A stretch of 64,000 nt of DNA from Bradyrhizobium sp. 195 (lineage in GTDB: Bacteria > Pseudomonadota > Alphaproteobacteria > Rhizobiales > Xanthobacteraceae): NCBI RefSeq assembly GCF_023101665.1, contig NZ_CP082161.1, forward strand, positions 7,670,501 through 7,734,500, in the 5' to 3' direction. This document shows positions 16,685 through 26,181 of this stretch, one piece after another. The notes beneath the pieces were generated by a model. That model saw only the letters and a program-made list of their open reading frames with translations. It did no database searches and was not told the DNA's origin. A program made the translations under genes and the position numbers. The stretch's first letter is position 1. The number at the start of each line of letters is the position of its first letter.

Positions 16685-18238
16685 ATGCCGACGGAGAGGC
16701 TTGCGATGCGCCGTGTGCGCGATGTGATCAGAATGAAGGCGGCCGGGCTGCCGAGCCGCGAGATTGCGCGACGGGTGGGCGCGGCGCCCTCGACGGTGCG
16801 CCTGGCGCTCCGGCGGTTCGAGGCCGCGGGCTTGAGCTGGCCGTTGCCAGACGACGTCACCGACACGGTTCTGGAACTTCGCCTGTTCGCGAAGACCGGC
16901 AATGGCAACCGTCAGGGTCACCGCCGCATCGCCGAGCCCGACTGGGCGACCGTGCACCGCGAGCTCAAACGCAAGCACGTGACGCTGTCGATCCTGTGGG
17001 AGGAATATATCGCCACCGAGCCCGGCGGATACCGGTACTCGCGCTTCTGTGAGCTCTACCGCGCCTGGGAGGGCCGCCTGTCGGTGACGATGCGCCAGGC
17101 CCATGCGGCCGGCGACAAGTTGTTCGTCGACTATGCCGGCGATGGCGTGCCGGTGGTGGTCGACCGCCTGACCGGTGAGCGCAGAACGGCGCAGATCTTC
17201 GTCGCCGTGCTCGGCGCATCGAGCTTCACCTACGCGCAGGCGACGTGGACGCAGGGGCTCGCCGACTGGATCAGCGCCCATGTTGGCGCCTTCGCGGCGA
17301 TCGGCGGCATACCGGCGCTGGTGGTGCCCGACAACACCAAGGTCGCGGTCATTAAGGCGAGCCTGTACGACCCGCAGATCAATCGTACCTACGCGGAGAT
17401 GGCGGCGCATTACGGCACCGCCATCTTGCCGGCGCGGCCGCGCAAGCCGCGCGACAAGGCCAAGGTCGAGCAGGCCGTCCTCATCGTCGAGCGCTGGCTG
17501 CTCGGCCGCCTGCGCCATCGCACCTTCTACAGCCTGGCCGAGGTCAATGCGGCGATCGGCGAACTGCTCACGAGGCTGAATGAGGAACGGCCGATCCGGC
17601 GGCTCGGCGTGACACGCCGCCGGTTGCTCGAGGAGGTCGACCGGCCGGCGCTCAAGCCATTGCCGGCGTCCCCCTATGTCCTCGCCGAGTGGCGGATCCG
17701 CCGCGTCAGTCTCGATTACCACGTCGAGGTGGAGAAGCATTACTACAGCGTTCCGCATCGCTTCGCCCGCGCCGAGGTCGAGGTGCGGTTCACGGCCCGT
17801 ACCGTCGAGATCTTCCACAAGGGCGAGCGGATCGCCGCGCATCAGCGCATGAGCGGCAATCACAAACACACCACCGTGCCGGAGCACATGGCCTCCAGCC
17901 ATCGGCGCTACGCCGGCTGGACCATCGCGCGTATCCGCCAGGACGCCGCCGCGATCGGGCCGGCGACCAGCGCGTTGTGCGACCTCATTCTCGACGAGCG
18001 CTCGCACCCCGAGCAAGGCTTCCGCGCCTGCCTCGGCATCCTCAGGCTCGCCGCCTCCTATGGGCGCGAACGGCTGGACGCCGCGGCTGCGCGGGCAATC
18101 GACATCGGCGCGCGCACCTATGGCTCGGTCAAGTCGATCCTCGCCAACAATCTCGATCGGCGTTCTGCTCACCAGCGTTCCGCGGACGATGCGCCGATCC
18201 TGCATGCCAACATCCGCGGACCGCGCTACTACAATTAG
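16685..18238 (+). CDS. istA: IS21 transposase IstA
   Basis: 517 aa from the ATG at 16685 (MPTERLAMRRVRDVIRM). The N-terminal HTH is LPSREIARRVGAAPSTVRLA. The integrase core is DDE type, with FVDYAGDGVPV carrying the first Asp, ALVVPDNTKVAV the second and KAKVEQAVLIVERW the Glu. The C-terminal beta-barrel region (YHVEVEKHYYSVPHRFARAE) is also typical. It is intact and followed 11 bp downstream by istB. A long reading frame on the opposite strand is only its shadow. Confidence 0.93.
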   Translation: MPTERLAMRRVRDVIRMKAAGLPSREIARRVGAAPSTVRLALRRFEAAGLSWPLPDDVTDTVLELRLFAKTGNGNRQGHRRIAEPDWATVHRELKRKHVTLSILWEEYIATEPGGYRYSRFCELYRAWEGRLSVTMRQAHAAGDKLFVDYAGDGVPVVVDRLTGERRTAQIFVAVLGASSFTYAQATWTQGLADWISAHVGAFAAIGGIPALVVPDNTKVAVIKASLYDPQINRTYAEMAAHYGTAILPARPRKPRDKAKVEQAVLIVERWLLGRLRHRTFYSLAEVNAAIGELLTRLNEERPIRRLGVTRRRLLEEVDRPALKPLPASPYVLAEWRIRRVSLDYHVEVEKHYYSVPHRFARAEVEVRFTARTVEIFHKGERIAAHQRMSGNHKHTTVPEHMASSHRRYAGWTIARIRQDAAAIGPATSALCDLILDERSHPEQGFRACLGILRLAASYGRERLDAAAARAIDIGARTYGSVKSILANNLDRRSAHQRSADDAPILHANIRGPRYYN

Positions 18239-18249
18239 GAGATCATCCC

Positions 18250-18993
18250 TTGCTCACCCATCCGACCCTCGACCGCCTCAACGCCCTCGGCCTCCACGGC
18301 ATGGCCAAGGCCTTCGCCGACATCGAAGCCACCGGTGAGGCCGCAAGCCTCGGTCACACCGAATGGCTTGCGCTGCTGCTCGAACGTGAAGCCTCGCTGC
18401 GGCACGACAAACGGCTCGCCACTCGCCTGCGCTACGCCAAGCTGCGCCAGCAGGCGTGCGTCGAGGACATCGACTACCGCACCCCGCGCGGTCTCGACCG
18501 CCCGCTGTTCGCTAAGCTTGTCGAGGGCCGCTGGATCGACGACCACGTCAATCTCCTGATCTGCGGCCCGGCCGGCGTTGGCAAGAGTTGGCTCGCCTCG
18601 GCGCTCGGCCACAAGGCCTGTCGCGACAATCGCTCCGTGCTCTATCAGCGCGTCCCGCGACTGTTCGACGATCTGGCGCTCGCCCGCGGCGACGGCCGCC
18701 ATCCACGCCTGTTGCGCGGCCTTGGCCGTGTCGATCTGCTGATCCTCGATGATTGGGGACTCGAGCCGCTCGACGCCGGTGCCCGTCACGACCTCCTGGA
18801 AATCCTCGAAGATCGCTACGGTCATCGCTCCACCATCGTCACCAGCCAGCTCCCCGTGGACCAGTGGCATCTGCTCATTGGAGATCCCACCTATGCCGAC
18901 GCCGTGCTCGATCGCCTCGTCCACAATGCCCATCGGCTCGACCTCACCGGTGAGAGCCTGCGCCGAACCCGGCAATCCGCCCGAAAGACCTGA
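18250..18993 (+). CDS. istB: IS21 helper ATPase IstB
   Basis: AAA+ ATPase that assists IstA in target selection. The TTG start at 18250 has AGGAG eight bases upstream; it begins LLTHPTLDRLNALGLHGMAK. Walker A is LLICGPAGVGKSWLASALG and Walker B VDLLILDDWGLEPL. 247 aa, intact. Compare the second istB in this window (50115-50588 / 53168-53500), which is split at the equivalent Walker A. Confidence 0.92.
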   Translation: MLTHPTLDRLNALGLHGMAKAFADIEATGEAASLGHTEWLALLLEREASLRHDKRLATRLRYAKLRQQACVEDIDYRTPRGLDRPLFAKLVEGRWIDDHVNLLICGPAGVGKSWLASALGHKACRDNRSVLYQRVPRLFDDLALARGDGRHPRLLRGLGRVDLLILDDWGLEPLDAGARHDLLEILEDRYGHRSTIVTSQLPVDQWHLLIGDPTYADAVLDRLVHNAHRLDLTGESLRRTRQSARKT

Positions 18994-19253
18994 GCCCGTG
19001 GCGCTGTGGACATGCCGCTGCGCTTGGACAACGCAATCGCGTTGCCCACATGCCCACAGCAACTGCAGAAGAAGAAAAACAGGTCGAAGTCGCGATTCCA
19101 GATTGACCACGCGGCTTGACCGATGCCAGAGAACCAGCCGGCCAGAACGCCTCGCCGCTGGGCGAGATCAAATCGGAAAGGTGGGCGACATCGTCTCGGA
19201 ATCCACGGGCGACTTCATATCGGTACGCCTGGGCGACTTCGTCGGAATCCGCA

Positions 19254-19853
19254 GTCGCCATGGTAGTTCTCCTTGATCTCTGTTTTCCGAGCCCGCACCT
19301 TGCGGCCTCGATGGTGATGGACAGGCCGGAGGCGATCGACGGCGCACCCCGGAGGGGCTCGACAGCAAAGGAGGAGCTTTCTTGGTTCGCGAGGAATGAC
19401 GGCGCAGCCGGCAGGGGAAGAAAGTTGTGACGCCGCTGTTGCGCCATAGGCGGTCGAGGCTTCAGCCGGCCTTCGGCCAGATCCATCCATCGAAGAGGCC
19501 GTTTGGTGCGCTCGATCCGAACAGAGCTGACATCAGGGAGAACGTGGCGATCCTCGCGTCCCGCAAAGTCCGGCAAGCGAATTCGACGGAGATTGGCTCC
19601 CGTGCTGCCTGGCGACGGACGGATCTAAATTTCCGCGACCGCACTTGAGTAACACGCCCATCGACTCGAGTTGCCGGCCGTGTTTGTGAGACGTCACCGC
19701 CTAGACCACCGCGTCTCAACAACCGCTGTTAGCTCGGCCCCCCGCGACGATTCGAGTGTCGACGCACGGGCCGCTCTCTATCGAATATCGAAGATGAGCA
19801 CCGCGAGCGCTCTGGGCGCCTGATCTGGTCCCGCCCCAGCCGCCGCTAGGGTG
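19254..19853. other. Stretch without a firm gene, homologous to 45097-45695
   Basis: Begins with the first codons of the broken DUF736 gene and its Shine-Dalgarno (AGGAGAA). The rest is recognisably similar to module 2. One minus-strand frame ending at 19462 (TLRDARIATFSLMSALFGS, then FDGWIWPKAG) also occurs in module 2, but there it is broken by a one-base deletion. It may be a remnant of a small ICE gene, but I cannot place a start and do not call it. Confidence 0.4.
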
Positions 19854-20294
19854 TTAGCCCTGCGCGAAATCCCGTCCGACTGGTCCGGGTGCGGCCATAG
19901 CTGTAAAGCGGATGAACGCCGTGATGGTGACGGCGGCGGCGCCAACAATCGCGAAGATCGTTTGCCAGGTGGGCGAAGGCATCGCCATCTGGGCGATTCC
20001 GTGCGTCGCGCTGTAACCGGCAAAGGTGGCGGGCGCGACATAGAGGAGGATGATCAAGAGTCTAAGCCAAGTCCATGGCACGTAGGCGAGCGCGAGTTCG
20101 CCAATGCAAATGGTTGCACCGCTCGCCACGAGCCCTGCTGCGGTGCCGCCGAGCACTCCGGCGCTGGTGTGGAAGGCCCAGATGCCGATCGTCAGGCCAA
20201 CGAAGAGGGGCAGTGCGAAGACAGCGAGCGTGAACAGCAGCCAGCAGAAAAAGCCGATGCTAACGACGATGAGCAGTGGTCCAAAGAAAATCAT
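19854..20294 (-). CDS. ICE-associated integral membrane protein (module 1)
   Basis: 146 aa from the ATG at 20294 (MIFFGPLLIVVSIGFFCWLL), with four to five hydrophobic segments: near residues 2-40, 45-65, 75-95 and 110-130. The charged C-terminus is short. The module 2 homologue (45696-46115, about 75-80% similar by eye) keeps the same topology, so the gene was under selection. Family and function are not recognised; by location it belongs to the ICE accessory set. Confidence 0.68.
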   Translation of the reverse strand: MIFFGPLLIVVSIGFFCWLLFTLAVFALPLFVGLTIGIWAFHTSAGVLGGTAAGLVASGATICIGELALAYVPWTWLRLLIILLYVAPATFAGYSATHGIAQMAMPSPTWQTIFAIVGAAAVTITAFIRFTAMAAPGPVGRDFAQG

Positions 20295-20307
20295 GGCGGT
20301 GGTCTCC

Positions 20308-20355
20308 GTGAGATAAAGGTCTGACGGTCGCGCCTTCCACCACCACCACGGCGCA
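20308..20355. promoter_or_regulatory. Conserved 48-bp element upstream of the membrane protein gene
   Basis: A 48-bp segment that includes CTTCCACCACCACCACGG recurs at 46129-46176 with one mismatch. The adjoining coding DNA of the two modules differs far more. It lies just upstream of the membrane-protein gene on the coding side. It may be a leader or operator, or the conserved start of a longer reading frame. Confidence 0.4.
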
Positions 20356-20444
20356 GCTGACAGCATAGCCACAAACGGCGGCGGCCGGGAGCGGAAATCC
20401 GAAAGGACCTCCGCTCGCCGGCCAACGATCTGCAGCGCCCTTCG

Positions 20445-20609
20445 TCATTGGAAGGGATCGAATTCGTGGATGACGGCGGCCGGATCGCCCTCGTATTCGG
20501 CGGCCGGCATGACGCCGTATCCGCCCATGCCGGTACGGAAGATGACGACGCAGACCATGAGGGTGGTGGCGAGGTTCCAGGCGTTGGCGAAGGCAAGGGC
20601 TTGAGACAT
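20445..20609 (-). CDS. Small membrane-associated protein (54 aa)
   Basis: ATG at 20609 with CAGGAG about 10 bp upstream. It reads MSQALAFANAWNLATTLMVC, with one hydrophobic helix (about residues 8-25) and an acidic tail ending EFDPFQ. Module 2 keeps only the last codons (EFDPFQ and stop, 46264-46284), which marks the end of homology there. Function unknown. Confidence 0.55.
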   Translation of the reverse strand: MSQALAFANAWNLATTLMVCVVIFRTGMGGYGVMPAAEYEGDPAAVIHEFDPFQ

Positions 20610-20927
20610 CGGTCCGGCTCCTGTTCTGAGGCGGGGACCATCCCCGCGCGACAGGCGCCCGATGTGTCCGGGCGTGGGCCGCAATCACCGCGCAGGCGAA
20701 GACGAAGCGGCGGCACGCTTCAGCGTAAGCCGACCCCTTGCGGGTTGATGGCGTCAGGCCTGCGGCCGGATCAAGGATAAGCGCCAAAGCAGCGGGGTGG
20801 TGTCCGCCAAACACGACGCTGGTTGTCGAGGCTGCGTGGCTCTCGGCTGGAATATCGTCGCCGTCACGGTGCGGTGGCTGATCGGCTAGAATGGATTGTG
20901 AGTCGAAGTGCGGTTGAGGGGGCCGGG

Positions 20928-21137
20928 ATGGTGGAGTTCACAGGACGCGACCTGCATCTGGTGAAGAAAGCGCTCGCGATCGCGGTGCTGGCGATCGAGT
21001 GTCACGCTGGGCCGCTTCAGTCGGCTTCCGATCAAAGCGACATGAAGACGTTGCTCGATGATATGATCGAGAACGACACCGAGCTGGCCTTTTATGCGTG
21101 CGCGGCAAGGATCGCCGTGACCGGCGAGCCCGACTGA
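20928..21137 (+). CDS. Small conserved hypothetical protein (69 aa)
   Basis: ATG at 20928, preceded by GAGGGGGCCGGG. The protein MVEFTGRDLHLVKKALAIAV is mostly helical and acidic at the C-terminus. The arrangement resembles short ICE proteins of unknown role. It is the last apparently intact gene of module 1 on this side. Confidence 0.5.
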   Translation: MVEFTGRDLHLVKKALAIAVLAIECHAGPLQSASDQSDMKTLLDDMIENDTELAFYACAARIAVTGEPD

Positions 21138-21492
21138 ATGGAGCCGATCACCAATACGGGGCAGTCCGTCGACTGCCTGACCGCCTTAGCGCCTGAAGCC
21201 GTATAGCGGAAACACGGCAGCCTCGTGGTTCCAGCGCAGCAGAATGCGCGGCCAGCGATGCAAAGCACAGATACTGACGTTCGATAGAAGGGAAGCGGTA
21301 ACCGGACGTCTCCCCTCTGAGCATCATCGGCGATCGCCGCGGCAAAAGAGAGAGCCTACGATTTATGAGCCTTGTCCTGATATTATTTATCGAGGAACTG
21401 CGATTCTTCCGGTGCTGACTTCCCGCCTTCGTCCGCAGCCCGGAGGTTGTCACGATCATTCGAGCCTCAACAGGAAAAACGAGGAAGCCGGC
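21138..21492. other. Intergenic stretch, no gene seen
   Basis: 355 bp between small hypothetical genes. No credible ORF with a ribosome binding site, no RNA gene and no inverted repeat long enough to report. Confidence 0.4.
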
Positions 21493-22195
21493 ATGGGAGA
21501 GATCAATATCCCTCGCGATCAACAAAATGCCCTCGCGGCGATCGATACCAACGAGCTGGGCAGGCTTGTCGAGCAAGCAATCCGCGAGGAACGATCGGGT
21601 GAGCTTCACCGCCTCCTCTCGCGAGCTGTGGACCTACATTGCGAGAAAACTTCACTATTTCGAGCAGGCGTTGACGAAGCAGCGCCAGGCCAAGGCGCCA
21701 CGAAAGCGTGCGGAAACAGAAAACACCCTCCGACGCGCGGGCAGTGATCTGTCCTTCGCCGTCGAGGCCATGAAGCGACGAATGGAAGAGGAACAGAAGG
21801 AAGGGCAGCTCTTCTACGTCGATGACCAGATCGTGCCGCCTTACCGCTTCGATAAACGCCTGAGCGTCAGAGTGAGCTATCGGTGGCGCCGGACCGTCGA
21901 TGACGAGTGGACGTCCGGCAGCATAACGTTCGTCCATGACGTAGATCTACGGCCCGACTATACGATCCCCGCTCCCAAGCGAAAGCCTAGCGCCGCCAGG
22001 CAGGAGCAGGATCGGCAGACCGAGTGGTCTCAAACATGGGAGCATCTGACGAGAGGAGCGCTCTATTCTGTTAGGGATTATTTCAGAGAAGGTGGCGACG
22101 GAGACAAGATTCCGCGGACATTTCAGGCGACGGTCGATTCGCATACCGGCGGGCTGAATAATTACAGCACTCGGTTCTGGCGCCAGCCCGCCTAG
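21493..22195 (+). pseudogene. Hypothetical protein with one frameshift
   Basis: Starts at 21493 with MGEINIPRDQQNALAAIDTN and LVEQAIREERSGELHRLLSR. Near 21632 the reading must shift by one base to continue as ELWTYIARKLHYFEQALTKQ, through a Lys/Arg-rich helix, to FRATVD-like and RFWRQPA at 22195. Either a point mutation or a sequencing error causes the break. About 233 aa when joined. The family is not recognised, and no membrane segments are present. Confidence 0.55.
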
Positions 22196-22308
22196 TTTTC
22201 GAGGGGAATGACTCTATCTTGGCCCCGCTCCCACCACCTACGAGCCGCCTCATTTTTGCTCATTCAGGCTTGCAAAATTTGCTCTGGAATTCGTAAGGAG
22301 AAGAGCGG

Positions 22309-22656
22309 GTGAGAGGCAACGTCGATCTGGACAAAAGAACTGTCGTAGCGATACGACACTATCGCGAGGCTCTCGCGCTGGCGGAAACCCTGGAACAAGA
22401 GGAAGCCGACGCGCGTCGTGAGCTGGCGAACACGCTGCTTGATTTGGGGCGCGCCATGGACAACGGAGCAGCGCCGTCTCAAAAGGATCGCCTGTTTAAG
22501 ATTGGTTTGGCAGCAGCTTCGCGGTCGGACAAAGGGTGTGCAGCGCTGAGTGAGGCGACTGCGAGAGTGGATTCCGCACGTCTGGCTTTGGCTGCCCTGG
22601 AGCGGCGGCTGGGATATTTTCCAAAAGCCCCGACAGCGCTGGGAAATCCAACCTAA
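22309..22656 (+). CDS. Hypothetical helical protein (115 aa)
   Basis: GTG start at 22309 with a clear AAGGAG eight bases upstream. The protein is almost entirely charged helix (REALALAETLEQEEADARRE) and looks like a coiled coil; no signal peptide. Not recognised. It follows the frameshifted hypothetical gene by 113 bp on the same strand. Confidence 0.5.
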   Translation: MRGNVDLDKRTVVAIRHYREALALAETLEQEEADARRELANTLLDLGRAMDNGAAPSQKDRLFKIGLAAASRSDKGCAALSEATARVDSARLALAALERRLGYFPKAPTALGNPT

Positions 22657-22820
22657 CCAAGAAAGTCCTCAGATTCAGACCCACAATTCGCGACCTAATT
22701 CGTCATCGCCACCATTTAGGCGGTTTTGGTATGCCGGAAGATACTGCCCCGCTATCGCCCGGCGATGTCTCCCTTTATCGCCACAGCCTAGCGGCATTGC
22801 AGATCGTCGATGCCGACCTG

Positions 22821-24027
22821 TCAGGTGCGAGCGGGTCTGCCGCGGCCATTCCATAGACCGAGGAGCGCGGTTGCGACTAGGATCATCACGCCGCATGCCA
22901 TGTAGAGCTGAGCTTCGGTCGTATTCGGAAGCAAAGTGGGAAGGAGGAAGATCAGCGCACCAACCGCTCCGGTTAAAACACTGGTAAAGGCCTGGACGCG
23001 TCCGATTAGCGCCGAATCGACGACGGTCAAGAGATGTCCGTTCGCCGCCGCCCGCGACAGGTTCCACAGCATCCCAGCCACCGTATAGAGCACAATTGCG
23101 ACAAGCGGGTCGGTCGCAAAGGACAAGACGAGCAACGAGCCCGCCGCGCCGGCGACAAGGGGCGTCGTCATGCGAGCCATTCTTCTGGCCAGCGCTGGGA
23201 TCCCCGCAGCGGCAAGAGCGGCCATGCCCGCAATCGCAGCCGTCATCTCGAGTGTACCGAACAGGCGACTACCTCCGCCGAGCGAATGAATTACGAATCC
23301 AGGTAACAACAGATTTGTGATCTGAATTACCGCAAATACCAGGCCCACTGCTACCGACGCGGATAGGCTTTGTGGCTCGTTCAGAAGATAGTTGATCGCT
23401 TCACGAGAAGCCGAAAACAGGTTGAGGCGCTTCGCTGCGTGTGTGCGCGTAGGATACGCGGTCAGATTCCTCAACAGGGGCAGAACGGAGATCGCGACGA
23501 AGGCAAACAGGGCGGCGGTCGTCGCGCTGCCGACGTGAGCGATGCCGTAGCCGGCCGCACCTGTGCCCAAAGCCATCCCCGCCTGATTGAAGAACGACAA
23601 TCGCAGGTTAAAGCGCATGCGCTCGGTCTCGGGAATCAGCGACTGCAGGATGCCGCTCATCGCGCCTGCTAGAAGCGCGTAGCCGAAAGCTCCGAGAACT
23701 GCTGATAGAAGGAAGGATAGGACGCGAGAGCGCATCGTTCAAAACTTGTACCGGAGCCAGCATCAGCAAGCCAACAGCTCTGACGAGTTGTCCCGATGCG
23801 GTGACCCTGAGGCGACTATGACGATCGACGAGATGTCCGCTAAGCGGCGCCAGGGCGAAACCGGCAAGGCTGGAGGCCAGCAGCACCAGGCCCACCAGGT
23901 TCGATCCGCCCACAGCGAATGCAACCCAAGCCGGCATGACAATCCCGGCGCCCACGATGAAGAAGGAGATGGAAGAAAAGCCGATGAAGCAACGTCGCTG
24001 CATTGCTTGCGAATGGAACCCGTGCAT
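22821..24027 (-). pseudogene. MFS transporter split by a frameshift
   Basis: Upstream part (24027 to about 23740) has three hydrophobic segments (FSSISFFIVGAGIVMPAWVA and VGLVLLASSLAGFALAPLSG, the latter followed by the MFS loop motif GHLVDRHSRLRV). The downstream part (to 22821) continues in another frame with eight or so membrane segments. The shift is near 23735, where APVQVLNDALS and RSRVLSFLLSAVLGAFG should meet. Joined length is about 400 aa, normal for MFS. Substrate unknown. Confidence 0.75.
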
Positions 24028-24329
24028 CTCTCTCGCTTGGCTCACTGCAAAACGATCTTGGAAAACCTGCCCGCTAGTGCGGTCACAGTTTGCGCCTGAG
24101 TATCCGCGAGTGCTGCGGGCAATCACCAATAGATCCTCGCATCAGGAGACCAATGCGCGAAGCTGGCGGTGGGCTGCCTTGCTCACGGTCATCTTGGCCT
24201 GAGTCAGAACATCAGCCCACAGTGTGGCGTCGAGCTCGCAATAGTCAAACAAGAACCGCAGTATGCGCAGCTGGTGTTCAGCCACCATCCGGCACACAAA
24301 AAAGACAAAGGACTCACTTTCGTCCAAGC

Positions 24330-24697
24330 CATATCCCGTCAGGGAGGCCGTCCACAGTGCGCCAACATCGCCGCGCGGCGCGCACGATCGTCCTGGCGCT
24401 CCTGGACCTCGGCGATGGCATCTCGACGTCTTCGAGAACCAGTTGCATCTGAGCGGGATTGAACTTCTCCGAGCGTTTGCCGAAACGTGCGCGCTCGTAC
24501 TCCTTCACGAGCAGTTCGAGGCGTTCGACGGTCTCTTTGGACGCAGCCAGTTCGCTCTCGACATGAAGGCGCGCCGAGCATTCATCGTCAGCGCGACGAC
24601 GCTCGGCTTCAATCATCGCTTACTGCGCGCGGAAGAGCGCTCGCAAATCGGCGGGCAGCGTTGCAAGATGGACGGGGTCAATCGGGGTCGGCGACAC
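24330..24697 (-). pseudogene. IS66 TnpC N-terminal remnant with nonsense codon
   Basis: GTG at 24697 starts VSPTPIDPVHLATLPADLRA, then FRAQ followed by TAA (24620-24622) where CAA would be expected. The frame continues MIEAERRRADDE and LLVKEYERARFGKRSEKFNP, the TnpC leucine-zipper and zinc-region lead. Homology ends near 24330, so more than 80% of TnpC is missing. Confidence 0.8.
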
Positions 24698-24750
24698 ATC
24701 CGCAAGCTATCATCCCAAATCCCCGCGCGAAACAGGTTGTCGGGTCTGAG

Positions 24751-25107
24751 TCAGTTTGCCGCAGCTGGCGTCGCGACAATCCGTTCGCCCACTCGCTTCC
24801 AGTTCAGCCCTTCAAACAGCGCTTCGAACTGCACGCGCGTCAGATGCACGACGCCGTCGCTGATCTGCGGCCACTCGAAACGACCATCGCGGCCAAGTCG
24901 CTTGTAGACCAAAACGAGGCCGGTGCCGTCCCATAGCAAAATCTTCAGCCGGTCCGCGCGCTTCGAACGAAAAACCACGATCAGGCCCGAATGCGGATCA
25001 AGCCCAAGCGTGTTTTGCACCAAGCCGGCCAGCGCGTCGTGCCCACACCGGAAATCAACAGGACGCACAGCAAGCACGATCCGCAGTCCCTGCGTCGGAA
25101 TGATCAT
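24751..25107 (-). CDS. tnpB: IS66 accessory protein TnpB
   Basis: 118 aa, ATG at 25107 overlapping the TnpA stop (ATGA). The signature blocks VRPVDFRCGHDALAGLVQ, LIVVFRSKRADRLKILLWDG and FEWPQISDGVVHLTRVQFEA are complete. TnpB is required for IS66 transposition, but here the partner TnpC is truncated, so the element is probably immobile. Confidence 0.88.
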   Translation of the reverse strand: MIIPTQGLRIVLAVRPVDFRCGHDALAGLVQNTLGLDPHSGLIVVFRSKRADRLKILLWDGTGLVLVYKRLGRDGRFEWPQISDGVVHLTRVQFEALFEGLNWKRVGERIVATPAAAN

Positions 25108-25538
25108 GCGCCGCGCTCGATTGCAGTCACGATCTCCGCGATCCGCACCGCCGACACGTCCGCATCCAGGCGGACCGAAACCTTGCCAATCGTAATCTCG
25201 ATGGGCCCCTCGCTCTTGCCTGACGCCGCTGGATCGTTCAGCTCGATCGACACGAAATCCGCCGCGTCGTCCGTGACCAATGCGAGCCGGCCAGCACGCG
25301 CCAATCTGCGCCACGTCGTCAACTGCTGGGCCTTCACACCATAACGCCGTGCGACATCACATACGCGGGCGTCGGGCTTCATGCTCTCGAAAACAGCCCG
25401 CCCCTTGATCTCCGCAGACCACAACCGGCCTCCAGAACGCGTCCGGCGCGTAAGCTTCCCTACAAAGCCATCAGCCTCGGCTTGCTCACCCGATTGCTCC
25501 ATCGTCTTCAGTCTCCTCTTGGCTCTCTGACCAGCCAA
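25104..25538 (-). CDS. tnpA: IS66 accessory protein TnpA
   Basis: 144 aa with an HTH (DARVCDVARRYGVKAQQLTT) in a basic context, and the conserved C-terminal IEITIGKVSVRLDADVSAVRIAE-type ending (in parts). The right end of the element is near 25600, where GCTCCGCTTAC gives the IS66 GTAAGCG terminal motif on the other strand. Confidence 0.85.
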   Translation of the reverse strand: MAGQRAKRRLKTMEQSGEQAEADGFVGKLTRRTRSGGRLWSAEIKGRAVFESMKPDARVCDVARRYGVKAQQLTTWRRLARAGRLALVTDDAADFVSIELNDPAASGKSEGPIEITIGKVSVRLDADVSAVRIAEIVTAIERGA

Positions 25539-25623
25539 GAATCGCAGAGCGAAAGCCGAAGGGAAACCAATTAATCAAATGGGAGAAAAGCTCCGCTTAC
25601 GATTGATCGGGGTCGTTTTTCGT

Positions 25624-25785
25624 CTACTCCTGTATGTTTCGCTCACCAAACCCCGCATCGCGGAGAGCCTTGTGCCACTCCTCGTCCGTAATTGGATGCG
25701 ACCGTGTAATTGAAAACCCCATGCCGCTAGATTTCGAACCGTTGTTTTCGTTAAAACTCGCCGACCTCGTATAAGACTGGGTCAT
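25624..25785 (-). CDS. Small hypothetical protein (53 aa)
   Basis: ATG at 25785 with GAGAGG seven bases upstream. Hydrophilic; starts MTQSYTRSASFNENNGSKSS and ends with an amphipathic stretch EEWHKALRDAGFGERNIQE. Not recognised. It lies between the IS66 terminus and the tRNA gene. Confidence 0.42.
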   Translation of the reverse strand: MTQSYTRSASFNENNGSKSSGMGFSITRSHPITDEEWHKALRDAGFGERNIQE

Positions 25786-25970
25786 ATGAATGCCTCTCTT
25801 TTCGGAGCTGGCATCCTGCCATAGCGTGGCTGGAAAACTGGGACACCACCGATCGAGATGAGAACATCCCTGAACCCAAAACACGAACAAAACGCGATAG
25901 TTTCTGTTGGCATTTCTGACGGAAAGAAAAAAGCGCCGAGTGATCTTCCGTGAGAAGTTGTTGAAATCAT

Positions 25971-26046
25971 TGGTGGGCCCGGCAGGACTCGAACCTGCAA
26001 CCAGACCGTTATGAGCGGCCGGCTCTAACCCTTGAGCTACAGGCCC
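25971..26046 (-). tRNA. tRNA with CAU anticodon (Ile2 or Met)
   Basis: A 76-nt cloverleaf on the minus strand, from the 5' GGGCCTG at 26046 to an encoded CCA at 25971. The acceptor stem pairs GGGCCTG with CGGGCCC (one G-U). The D-arm is GTAGCTCAAGGGTTAGAGC, the anticodon loop CTCATAA gives CAU, and the T-arm has GGTTCGAGTCC. The CTCATAA loop resembles the lysidine-modified isoleucine tRNA (CAU) as much as elongator Met; sequence alone does not decide. Confidence 0.9.
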
Positions 26047-26181
26047 GTCCCAATCGTTATGCTGACGCGGCAGGGAAGGGAGGCGATCGTCTAGTGAAAA
26101 CTAGCTCACCTTGCGTTCGGGCTCATTACCAGCTTCTAGCAAAGCAAGGGAGGCGCCAAACTGGGAATTTCAGGCATCGAC

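Larger units (their letters stand above)
16503..19253 (+). mobile_element. IS21 family element 1 (istA-istB)
   Basis: Terminal inverted repeats start TGCGGATTCCGA (16503) and end with the complement (19242-19253). Inside the left end, about five units of ~23 bp follow a pattern like ATTCCGnnATGATGTCGCCC, and three to four inverted units lie at the right end. Such multiple terminal repeats are an IS21-family hallmark and serve as transposase binding sites. A target duplication is not visible because the insertion coincides with a deletion in the DUF736 gene. Confidence 0.87.
24330..25600 (-). mobile_element. IS66 element, truncated within tnpC
   Basis: tnpA and tnpB are complete, tnpC is cut. 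The right terminal repeat (GTAAGCGGAGC read on the minus strand) ends at 25600. The left end is lost. Bases 24030-24330 beyond it hold no gene I can name. Confidence 0.75.

Noticed and set aside
16652..18205. 517-codon minus-strand frame opposite istA
   Set aside because: Shadow of IstA, which has complete HTH and DDE motifs on the plus strand.
24142..24327. 61-codon minus-strand ORF between the MFS and IS66 remnants
   Set aside because: Starts in the truncated IS66 junction; no motif and no ribosome binding site.
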